Origin: Wuchereria bancrofti
Lineage: Eukaryota > Nematoda > Chromadorea > Rhabditida > Onchocercidae
Length of the DNA stretch: 64,000 nucleotides
NCBI GenBank assembly: GCA_005281725.1
Contig: SSBO01000001.1
Location: 4,572,399-4,636,398, forward strand
Reading direction: 5' to 3'
In this document: piece by piece, positions 47,466-59,086 of the stretch
Position numbering within the stretch: position 1 is the first letter of the stretch
Layout of the letters: every line of letters starts with the position of its first letter
The notes under the pieces: generated by a model
Database searches by the model: none
What the model was told of the DNA's origin: nothing
The model's input: only the letters and a program-made list of their open reading frames with translations
Made by a program: the position numbers and the translations under genes

Positions 47466-48855
47466 CCTTCACGCACAACCTCTCAATAGTAACGTCTCTA
47501 AAAATAGTCTGAACAAACAGATCTTACAATAACATATGCCACATACGGATAAGTTATGTAAATGAGATATATAAGTTATACATGAATTAAAGCTGATTTG
47601 AAGTACATATGTTCTGTCTCTTTTAAAATGTATTAAAAAGATCCAGAGTAATACCGGTCTCAAACACCGGGACAACTACCGAAGCGCACGATCAATCCAA
47701 TATATCCTTTCCACAACCTGCACAAAGCGATGGAGGGGAATGAGATCTGATTGGAAACACTGTTGTTCCAAGATCGAAAAGAGCAGAAAATAGTGCTTGA
47801 ATATGGGAGGCAACAGGAATCCCTAGCATTAATAAAGCCGTATGTGGTAGAGGAAATACGGCTCCTAAAGGGTTAGTGATTAAAGAGAGGAAGACAGGAA
47901 GACAGGATTGAGTTACCTTCTTCCTGTCAGTACATTTGACATTTCAGTCTTTATTCAAAAATCGAGAATTACCCGTGTCTGGGCAGATTATTTCTTATAC
48001 AAATCTAATATGATTAGCTATCAATAAGCTCCTGATTATCTCATCTTCTGTCCTGCTAATCATTGTCTCATCTTCTGTCCCGCTAATCAAGTATCAACTA
48101 CTAATCATTACCCGAAGATTTAAATTTTTTGTGCAACCGTTCTGGCTTAGGCCTGAAATTATCTTGGTTTAGCTCCTCTTGAGTTCCAAATCAGCCTACA
48201 TACCGAGCTTTCAATTCAACTGTCTCATTTCAGTGTGATTCAAAACTATTTTAACTTGAATAGCAGTTTAACTTCAATTTCATAAACATAGTAATTGAGA
48301 AGTCACATGAGTTCATATGCTCAAACTCATTGTTTTGAAGAAACTCTCTTTTCCTTTCATCTTCTATCCGACCCTTTCATATCCGTGACCATTTATTTTC
48401 CTTTCTCGCCAAGGACAACATGAGAGAGTAGAACAGTGGTGAAAATTATAGACTTTGTGCAACAACGATTATAAAACAAGTTGATTTCATGCAAAAATAT
48501 GGATAACATTCTTAAAAAGCATATTTTAATGGCACACGCAACAGATACTATTGATCATAAGTGACTTGAATAATCATACAGGATCATTTCGAATCCAGCA
48601 GTTTATATACGGAACTCTTGTGTGAAGACAGACTTTCGTATGCAAAAACATATCTGTCGTAAACTAATTAATTCTCATAAAATACTTAGAGCTTTAAAAA
48701 GCTTGATGCCGAGCAAGAGTTGAGAGGAAGGTAACATATTTCCAAATATTCCAATACATGAAGAACTTTTATCTACTAACATTTCATCTCTTTGCGACCC
48801 AAAAAAGTTTAACAAAAAAAAAATTATTCAAATGTAACATTCTGTAAACGTCATG
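47466..48855. other. Intergenic, no supported gene
   Basis: Contains the 5' flank of ARPC1 and the 3' flank of the CENP-B-type gene. A short tandem pair, CTCATCTTCTGTCCTGCTAA and its one-base variant, lies at about 48039-48090. Confidence 0.5.
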
Positions 48856-51800
48856 CTAAATCCCGCTAGACATCTTTTCAGCGGCTCTCCGCTGCGCAGC
48901 TATTGCAGCCAAGCTTTTTTGCAGTTCTACCAGCACCGGTAATAGATTAATATTGTTTGAAACAATGTAAGCACGCAAAGTATCTATAGCTTGTGCAACC
49001 TGAAACTCTCAAAAAATTTTTATAGGCAAAACTCTCTTCGCCTTTTTGAGAAGGCTATAAAACTGTCCAAGACTAGGAAGGAATAAAAAATATCAGATTT
49101 ATTTTGAAATTTCCTATCAATTTAATCCGATCTCTTCGTTATGATCAAGTGAAAACTTTTGAAATGAATAGATCTAATGTATGAAATTAGTTAAACAGTT
49201 TAAACTCACCAATGCTTTTAGTATCAGAGTATTAAAATTTTACGGAATAGCGCTCAATAAAACATACCTCAATTTCATTTACACGATAACAACATGTTTC
49301 GAGTAATGCTTGAACTGATGATGCACCAATTTCAGAAGCATGAACTGTTGAAAGTAACAAATTTTGTTCTATAACAGATAAAATTAATAAAAATTAATAA
49401 CGAAAATGAAAGAGTTAAAAGAAATGAAGTGAAAGTGGTTGGAGTGAATTTCTTGAACCCTAATTCTTATGGCCAAGATTTCTTTTTTTCTTTAAATAGA
49501 CTGACATTATATTTTAGGAGGACTGTGCAACAAAATATAGTGAGCAATTATTATTTGAATAACGACTAAATGAAAGATATAAAAATATGAAATCCTCGCA
49601 TTTATCAAATATAATTTTTTGACTTCCAAAAATTTTTTGACCATGAATCAAAGTTTTTTGATAAAAGACTGATATTCTGCTTGTTTATTCGTCTTTCGGC
49701 AGTATACTTAACTTCTAATTAAAAAGTCTATTTTTGAAAAAAAATCGGGAATATAGTAATGTAACACAAAAAAAAAAAAAACTCATACACCCGGGAATAG
49801 TTTTGTAAAGATACAAACATTCATATAATTTTAAGCACGTGTTCTATAGAAGATTCAGTTTCTAAAATCATTGATGAAATGGACAATTAGGATAAAAAAC
49901 CTGAACTACGAAATTAGATTAACAGTGACCTACTTCGAGGTTTTGGAATAAAACTGAAAAATGAAACAAACCATTCACGGCTGATGGACCTGGTAAAAGC
50001 CGTTGTATATCTAATGGACTGGTTGTTCCAATTGCTACTGTCGCCTGAGTTGGACTTCCCACTGCTTAAAAAAATTACATAACTTACAAGAGATCTGGAA
50101 GGATTTACACTTTCGATAAATGAATATTATATTGACACTTGGAATCTTTCAAGAATGTAAATAGGATATTCTTCGAGCGTTTACTCATATACGTTATACC
50201 AGATTCATAGAGGTAGATCACAAATTAGTTTGAAAGTAGAATATTTTCGAAGCTATTCTACACTAAAACTATAAATAAGCTTTCACGCTAACCTATACCG
50301 CTATCAGATCTATCAGCTGAAGCAAGAACAGCTGCGTCTGCAGCATCCATCAAGAATTTATTTGCATCTAGCACGGTGGTTAGCGAATTGGTATCTCGAG
50401 TCAGCTTCGGACTCGGTGTTGTTGATCGAGCTGAAAGAATCTGAATTTCAGATGCAAATAATCTCAAACAGCTTATGTTGCTCATATAAATTCTAAAAGG
50501 ATATTTTCGATAGCTGTTGTGCATGAATCTTTTACTGAAATAGATACTTTAAAATGGGAACAATCTCAAAAATCGCGTGGTAGCATCAGTCTAATGTAGG
50601 ACATTAATTTCGTTATACAGTGATTTGAAAAAGCAAAGATAAATTAGAGTAGACAAAATAAAACAACTGAGCTAGGAGAAAATAACCCATAAAACCACAT
50701 TTAGAGAATTTGTGAAAAGAAAAAAATACAGATTTTTATTTCCAAGCCATCATTTACGGAGTTCGCATCCTCGGGATCTGCTTCGTAAATCACAGGTTTT
50801 CCAGTCATTGCCTTGAGATCAATGCAATGGCGCCTCTTGAATGAATCTAACCAACCCTCAGAGGCTTTGAAACTGTGTAGACCTGAAACAATTTCAGTAC
50901 CCAACGAACCTTCTTAAAATAAAAAAGCTAATAGAAAGATTTCTCAATAGAATAAAGATTTGAAGAGTTTTAAAGAGTTAATGAAGATTTGACGATAATT
51001 AATATTAATGATAAAAACATTAACAATAATAAATGAGTAAATAAAAATATTAATAATAATAAATAATAATAAAATAATAATAATAATTTAATGATAATAG
51101 TAATAATAATATTTAGTGTGATAATAATTCTATGTGCTTGCCTTCTTAAATTCTTTCAGATTAGTTTTTTCAGCAGCTGACAAAAAAAACTCAAAACAGA
51201 AGCCAGAATTTCGCTGCTTGTACAGTCCTTTAAGATGTCTAAACTTGCCTAATTCATGTGCTATTTTCAGAGCCTGTTCCTTCAACTGCCGACCATTAAG
51301 CCAAATTTTCTGATCCCGACACTGGCAAAAATAGTTCCACATTTGCATATTCAAACGCACGTAAACAGTGCGGCGGCGTTTTAATGTGAATAGGTCAGAC
51401 CAGTTGGTGCGAAATATCGAAATACGGTTTGATAGCACATCAGCTATCTACAAGGAAACACATCACCTTATTTATTTGTTTATGGATGGTTTATTTAGTG
51501 ATTGCGCTGCTGCTAAGCGCACACTTGACACTTTGATAAAAACTTATAGCTTAATATAATAATAGGTAACAACTTTTCATTTAAGCTGATGAATTTTTCT
51601 CTAAATATTTTTTCAAAATACCTGCAATTTGCTTACTCCATACTTTTCTTCGATTTCATGCGGTAACATTCCTGCATCAAAATCTACTAAAATCATGTGT
51701 TTCTCTTCTTCGGTCAACTCTCTGTTGTTATTTGTTATTGTGCTGCAAAACTTCACTATATGTAGATCATTAAGTTTGTATGGTATGCCATATCACTAAT

Positions 51801-54157
51801 TTCTTTCAAAAGTGAATATAAACGAAATTAACTACCTGCATTCTAACATTTCATTCTCCTCTAACAAATTTTCTGTTTCTTCGTTTAGATTCTCAATTCC
51901 TTTATTGGAATTATGAAGAGCTGCTGATGATTGGGTTGCAGCTAAACCTTAAAGTATTCATATTTCGTGAATTACAAACAACAGATAAACATTTTCTGAA
52001 ATTTAATTTCAGGTTACTCAGTTAGGAAAATGAAGCAAACTGGAAGATTAGGCTCAATTATTCCCATGTAAAGCTATGCTTACATGAGCAAAGTTGCGAA
52101 GAAACCGATGAACCGATAAACGGTTCTGTCTCATCTTTTCCCGTTTGCTCTTCTTCATTACAAGTATATGGTTGTGCGACAATCGGAGAACTGACTGAAG
52201 AAGTTGACGAATTCAGAGTACAATCATTCCGATTTGCAACTTCATACGTATTACTATCCTAAAATTTAATTAAATTATGTCCTTCGATTTCATGCATTCA
52301 TAGTAATTGAAAAAAGGAGGGAAACCTTTAATCCGCTTTAAATACATGTTGTACTTTCCTTCCACAATGGGAATAATAGAGTTTCATTTTAAGATCATCT
52401 CGACAAAGTACATTAGCAAAGCTGATTTATTAAAAATTTACAAAATGATACAAATTTATTTCTTTATATTAAGTAAGGAAGGATCTTAAATCACTCACGC
52501 TTCTCTCACCATCATTTATTTCAGAATTAGGAGACATTTCAATGTCACTTTTCACAGAAGACACGAACCGTTTTGCAATCTGAAATTGAAATCAACTTCA
52601 AACTCACCATCCCAATCCAAAGTTATTGAATTCCTTCATTAAATCCAAGCAAAAATAATGAATGCACCTTATTCACAAACTAATTAAGGAAGGAATGGAA
52701 GGAATATAAAAAAGAGAAAAATAAATGGAGGGATGGTTTTCAGCCAAAAATTAGTGATGTATTCAAACGGAAATAAAGTAGAAGTGATGTCCTCATATAT
52801 CATGTAAATAGCAGTGATTTTTCAAAATACTCCAAATTTTAGAACTGTTCTTAAATTCTGAATTTACAAACACCACCTTAGTTTGAGGAGCATCAAAAAA
52901 GGATGTTCTGACGCGTTTCCCCATCTTTGAGATCGACTTCTTCCTGCTCAACAAAGACTTACTCGGGTGCTGAAGAACGGATTAATTTAATTTCGGATGG
53001 TTTGACTAAATCAACTTCAATCTTGAAGCAGTAAGATCATTTCCTGAAAGTTACTAAATAAATAAGAGATATTAGCATTATTCAGAGCATGAAGAAAAAG
53101 CAAAGCAAAAAAATAGTAAGACTGATTAACATGTTTTGACTGTTTTGTAACGTTTTCCAAACACACCGCTCTAGATGAATCATCATCAATCACAGCTATA
53201 ACTGTAGTCTTTCCGGACTTCCGGTCTTCCGGATTATCAGCTACTGGTCCCGCCAATTTCTGCTTCCCAATTTTTAGAACCTGAACGAAAAGACTACATT
53301 ACAAATTCACTTCCGACACGAACTTTTTCAAAAGATTTTGTAAAAAGGCACAAAGCAGAGTACTCGCATATGCCTCCCTCCTCCCACCTAGTACTGTTCT
53401 TTATTGTCGTCGGAAAACGAACCCGGCAGACCATAATTTCTGATATTTCATTATTTCAACAAAACTTATAAAAAACAACCAGAGAATCTTCTAGTGGAAA
53501 GAGCAAGAGAAATCCCGGTGGAATCCAAATAGTGCAGTAGCTGACTAATGCTACAGAAATATAAACTGCAATGGCGACTCGGATCAAAGTACTGATAAGG
53601 AACGGAACACGAAAGTGCGCTGAGAAATTCACGCAGTGAGAGGGAAGAGTGATGAAGCAGGAAAGGATTTTAATCTTATGCAAATTTGGTAACTTTACGC
53701 ACATCTCAAGAAAAGGTGGATTAGTTTGCTCGTGCTTCATTTAAAACCACTGCTTTCTCTCCTATCCCGCGATTTCTCGATTCCCAAAGAAAAACCATCC
53801 TTGCTCCTCATCTCCTAAAACCTCCTTTTTCTCCTCCATCTCTCTTCCTCCCTCTCTCATATTCTCAAAGAAAAACTTTATCCTACGAAGATGAATTATA
53901 TTAATTTTTTCCTTTCTAATTCAAACAAAGTATCAATTATTTGTAAAATGAATCAAACAGTAATGAAAAGTGACATGTTAGATTTTATGAAGCCAAAAAT
54001 AAAGATCGGATGAAAACCTCAAAATAATTTCAATGATTACCGCGTTTTTCCAGGTCATTTTATATTCCGTTTTGGATACAACGTTAGTTGTCTTAGCTGT
54101 TGACGCAGCAGCTGAGGATGATAATGGTGATGCCGAGTGTTTTCCAGGTCGCCGCAT
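48856..54157 (-). CDS. Pogo/CENP-B-type helix-turn-helix protein without transposase domain
   Basis: Thirteen phase-consistent exons (54157-54041, 53280-53131, 52969-52877, 52579-52499, 52258-52084, 51947-51836, 51742-51622, 51447-51249, 50882-50730, 50430-50293, 50064-49972, 49368-49268, 48999-48856) give about 558 residues. The first 240 are polar and basic or acidic. Residues about 250-300 (LTEEEKHMILVDFDAGMLP, then HEIEEKYGVSKLQ) resemble a psq/CENP-B N-terminal HTH. About 308-370 (QMWNYFCQCRDQKIWLNGRQ, ALKIAHELG, then FKASEGWLDSFKRRH) is a CENP-B-type second HTH with its hallmark GWLxxFKxRH. The rest is Ser/Thr-rich linker and Ala/Leu-rich helices. No DDE/D nuclease region occurs. The intron after exon 8 starts with GC (G|GCAAGT), and exon 11 has an AAGCAG tandem acceptor. 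Probably a nuclear DNA-binding protein of transposon origin. Confidence 0.8.
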
Positions 54158-55921
54158 TCCTACCGAATTCTCAACTCTAATCTACCATTCAAAATTGAGA
54201 CACAAACTGGAACTTCTCTGGAAGTGTATGAAATCTTAATCTAAGTCTTACAATTTGAATAACAAATGTCATCTTAAACTATTTCTACGAATATTGTCCT
54301 CTCATCAATACTTCTTCTCATGACCACTTAACGGAAGCGATGGGTCATCGTATTAACCTTTTTAATGCCAAATATTCTTTTATCCCTCCGCTGATTACTT
54401 TAACACTGTCTAATCTATATCATCCTTAAGGTACAATCAACTTTTTGTCATCTCGGAAGAAAACTCGGCGCCTTAACATCCATATGCAAAATACACACGT
54501 ACAATACAGACGTACGCATACGTGATTATTACCGGTAGCCGTAACATTACGAAGAAAGGCAGGGTGCGTCCCGTTGTTGAAATGTACATCCAATCCTCTG
54601 CAAAATAATTGAAAAGGGACGCTCAGAGAGAGAGGAAGGGTTAGGCAAGGAGAGGAAGAGAATCTCCCTTTCACTTCCTACTTTTCTCGACATCAAATAC
54701 ACTTCACTTTTTCTTGCAGTCTCTGGAATTCGTAAACAACTTCAAATTTTCAAATATTCTTTGCCAGTCTGGCTCTGCTAGACAGGGTTCTTATAGGTCA
54801 TGCTACAAGTTACATTCATTTTCGTCTCTTTTCTCCCACCCTCCCTCTCTCTTTTTCTCTAAGAATTTTCCTTTCCTCTTCTCTAATTTTAACTCCTCAT
54901 TTCCGTCTTCACCCTTTAAAAACATCCTCTTCCCTTCATTGCCTCACCCTTCCAATCCCTCTCTCTTTGTCCCTTCCCTCTCCTCTCTTTCTCTCCCTGT
55001 TTGCTTCGACAATTCCAAAAAATTGCCACTGATTAAGCAGGTGAGCATTAGCAATGCCTTTCTCCAGATTGTCTTCAAGGACTTCAATTCCTTCTTGCCA
55101 TGTTCTGTAATGTAATCATTCAAGTTCATTAAATCTCAGTTTCATCTAACCGATGCAGAAAAGTGCCGGGTTGACATCAGTAAATTTCGCAATAAGACTT
55201 AGACTTTCTTGACCTGACTTTGTGAAATGTGTAAATTGAAATAAGGCACCCAGTCCAGGCCACATTGTCCGTACATTATTCCCTTTTCCGAGGGATCTAA
55301 GATATCAGATGACCTTTTGTGTTTTTAGCCATATGATGACACTTTACCGTTTGTCCTTTCCATTTCAATTTTAGAACGCTGTAACTACAAGAAACCTTTT
55401 CATTATTTGAGAATGTCTAAGAAACAAAGAAACATGGAAAGTCAAGGTGCGAAATCCTGGTAAAATTAATGAAATATGAACAATTTCGATGGATCAAACA
55501 AAAAAAGTGCACAATAAAAATCCCAAAGGCGTTGATTGACAGTGCACATTTCTGTATGTGGATCAATAAATATCATGAATGATCATTGTGTAGAAAATTA
55601 GGAATCATGAGACTTCCCTGTGACTATGTTTTTTCTCTTTCTCAAATCAACGTTTGCATTAAGCCTAGGCAGGATATGATTGACAGTAAAGGCCTAGAGA
55701 GTAACATTTAGAAAATGCCTTATTAAACTTGTTTTGTTCTATTTGACGCTATGTTATAGTCTAAAAACACAAACCTTTATAAATGATATGCATACCCGAA
55801 ATCCATATTGTATGTTGAAATATAAAGTTCTCTTCAGTTTCTCTTCAAAAATCATTTATACAAGTCAAATTGAGTTCAATTGGTTACATTTACTTCGAGG
55901 AAATCCATACAAAAATTTTGT
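54158..55921. other. Intergenic with a pyrimidine-rich tract
   Basis: A CT-rich stretch at about 54820-55005 (CTCCCTCTCTCTTTTTCTC and similar) creates a false 133-codon plus-strand frame of Ser/Pro/Phe/Leu. A minus-strand stretch at about 54540-54600 after a TTTTGCAG (GLDVHFNNGTHPAFLRNVTA) could be an upstream non-assigned exon, but no partner exons were found. Confidence 0.45.
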
Positions 55922-57512
55922 TCAGTGACAGGGAAGTAATGTGTTTTGGGGCCAATCACAAACTGTTGCTGCCGGATTCCACACCAAATTGCTGGGGCAT
56001 TTCATCCTAATCCACCGACCTTGTGCGCATTGATAATATCGTCGACAGTCGGTCGGGTCAGCACTATAGCCTGATGGGTCACTGCTTTCCTGAAATTTGA
56101 TGAAATCTGTAAAGTTTCGAAAATGAACTTTGGAAATGGAGAATTGCTGGTAAAAAGTTAGGGTAAGCTAAGGCTAAAGCATAGAATAAAAGGGAAATAG
56201 GCGAAAGAGAAAGAGAAGAGAACTCCCAAGTGCACTGAACCATTCAAGCAAATTTTTTTTTCCTTCGGCAGCCACAAAAAAAGCTTTCTTAATGTTTACA
56301 TACGTTTCGGGATACTTGCTTATATTGTTTATACTGCATGGAAGAATAAACACTTAGACATATTTGACCTACAGAGCATGACAGTCCCACAGCAATATTT
56401 CTGGATTCAAAGCTTTGTGAATCTGATCGTTGACATCTGTTCCTAAGAGTAGTAGGCACGCATCGATTCGACGTACCATCGAATACCTTACCATCGGGAC
56501 AGGTGCGGTGTTCGAAGTGACCACCATCACCAACGCAGGAATAGTAATTGGCGCAGTTGGTTTCATCAGCACGCACTTCACCATGCTCACAGGGTAGTGA
56601 TGAAGCGCTTGGTAGTTTATACGCTCTACTGGGACAAATATAGTCCGCATGACAACACTTCAACTAAAAATTCATCCTAATTCGAGAAATTAAAAATCAA
56701 AGTGAGATTACTAACATTGTAGCGTAGGATTCTCTTTTGATACGAGCAGTCTATCTTCCTAGAGGTCATAACAAATAAAACCCACTCACTTCTGGATTAA
56801 AGAAGGTATTAGGTGGACAGAACTGCAATTTATAATGTCCGCTGATGCATTCGTAATAAGCAGTGCAATCACTGCCAGTTGGTGCTATATCATTAGGATT
56901 GCATTCTAAAATGCAAACGCACATCTTCTAAATCTCTTGTTTCATTTTCAACTCTTTCAAAACAGGACATGAAATGGATGTAAGAGAATGAGGGGAGAAA
57001 AGTTGTGAAAATAAGAAATGGAAACTAATTTCTTTTTAGCTGTCTATGGGGGAAATTAATTTAAATCAACAAAAAGGAGACTACTAGATGAAATATTACC
57101 CGTAGTTATTTGGTCATGACGATCAGTAGAGTGCTGATTTTTTAAAACCATAAGGTCACCAATATTTCGTGACTGAAAATGTTTTTTTCAAGCAAAATAA
57201 ATTTAATTTTCAATCTCTAGTCTTCATTGGAGCAAAACAATTTCCAATGAAAAAGAACTGTTCAAGATTTTTGGAAAACTGGGGACTAGAGAAGAAGGAC
57301 AAGGAGAAAAGAAAGCAACATACCTATAAATTAATAATGGTAATAAACTTGGATCCTGATTTACTGAAAAGAAATTAACTTACTCGTTGAAATGATTGCA
57401 AATTTTGACCATGATATTTTGACTTCTGGTTTGGATTGATTGTTGTTTGACATGTCCTCTCACATTGGACATTCGCTATTACGAGAAATACAAACAGTAC
57501 AGTAAGAGACAT
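55922..57512 (-). CDS. Secreted protein with three chitin-binding type-2 (CBM14) domains
   Basis: Five phase-consistent exons (57512-57384, 57172-57100, 56905-56790, 56663-56373, 56089-55922) give 258 residues. MSLTVLFVFLVIANVQC is a clear signal peptide. A polar segment of about 45 residues follows, then three peritrophin-A-like units with the family's aromatic-plus-cysteine pattern: CTAYYECISGHYKLQFCPPNTFFNPE with a following CC..YIC; CANYYSCVGDGGHFEHRTCP..KVFDG; and CRRYYQCAQGRWIRMKCP..LVWNP. Such proteins bind chitin in eggshell, microfilarial sheath, pharyngeal lining or gut. The tissue cannot be told here. All donors are GT, and the gene is compact. Confidence 0.9.
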
Positions 57513-59086
57513 TTTTCACTTGCTTAAAATATGAAAGAACGAGATGACTGTAAAATAATATAAATAACTATTTAGAAGTTTTCTATGAAACAATCTTAAG
57601 TTTTAAATAAAAGATGGAACAAGAATATTTCTTAACAGAAATAACATTACGGAATCTTCTTTCACTGATTCATTTATTCGTTACCAAATTGGTTATCTCA
57701 TTTCTTTTTTTTGAAAAAAAGGACGAAAGAGATTGTGAAAACCTAAGATGAAACCTTCCCAAACAGTCGATCTCTCTGAATCTATTTCCAAATGCTATAT
57801 GATTCTCAATACATTTCTAAGTTTCGTTTTACTATTAAGTTATGATATTCCACTAATAATTCATTAAGCTTAGAAAATCGATCTTGTCTTATTTAAAAAA
57901 AAAAAAAAAAACAAAAATAAAAAGGTATGAAATAGGGATTTCACAGTTTCTTTAAGCAGTTGAAGACAGTGAGTAGCGTGGAAAATGAAGATAGTGGATA
58001 AGCTGGGTTGAGCAGGCGGAAAAACAAATGCCATTTAGCATATCACATCTCGAAGTTTTTCATCGAAATTTAGTGTCAGATTGTTCGTGCGACGACGACC
58101 ACTGAATATTACTAAGATACAGTTGCACAAATGCAACTAATTCAAGCTTATCTGCCACAAATTTCATTGCAATCACCTTGCCCTTTACGACGTTTTATTG
58201 GCATACCGTAACTTCCGCAACTATTTGTACTAAATTAAGTAAAACTTTTGAACAGCTTTGTATGAAACAATGTAATAGTGCTTCTTTCTTCATTACTTTT
58301 TAACGAACCTTCCTAACTATCACTGCAATCATTCAAGAAACATGTTCGATTATTTTTGATATCTTTAAGAAAATTTTTATAACAGCGACGAAAACTATCT
58401 TCTGATTTGTTCTCTTCAGCAGAACACAGTTCATAATGCATCAATCACTGTCATTTACTGCATTATGATAACTGATAGCTAATATACAAACGTCTCTATT
58501 TGTCTAAAGACAAAAGTTATAAATTCAACCTATAGATCATTTGTAAATAATTGCTTCAAAAAATATAGGATGAAAAAAGGGAAGAGTTTACTGGTCATTA
58601 AAAATCGCAACAAGCATTATACATCATCTCAGAAAGCAAACAAAATATCACCACAATCACTGAATAATATGCAATGAGATGTTTTTATCATAAAGTAATG
58701 AATAACAACATAACTTTAACGTAATGTCCAAACTAAAAAAATATAAACTTCATCCTCCACAACAGCTTAGAAGTCCATTATTCTAAAGAAATTGACTTTA
58801 ATCACTCATTTGGCCCTTAAATTATGTCTACAATGACTCTTTTAACGGCGATATTAAAAAAAAGTGGTTTCAGGCAGAATAATATGCTTTGCAAAATGAA
58901 TGATATTTCTTAACAACGAACTTTTTAAACAACTAAATAACTTATATCAAAAAACAAATATCAAAAAACATTGAACTTATTAATAGATAAATAAACAGCT
59001 TTCACTATCTAATCTGTATGAAACTTTACATGAAAAACTTGCATCAAATTTCAAAAGCATATAGCATTATTACCATCTGCTCGTCT
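57513..59086. other. Intergenic, no supported gene
   Basis: AT-rich flank between the chitin-binding gene (5' side) and the SHMT gene (3' side). A 17-base A run lies near 57895. No exon was recognised. Confidence 0.5.

Noticed and set aside
54714..55115. 133-codon plus-strand frame rich in Ser, Pro, Phe and Leu.
   Set aside because: Product of a pyrimidine-rich tract; no family, no splice context.
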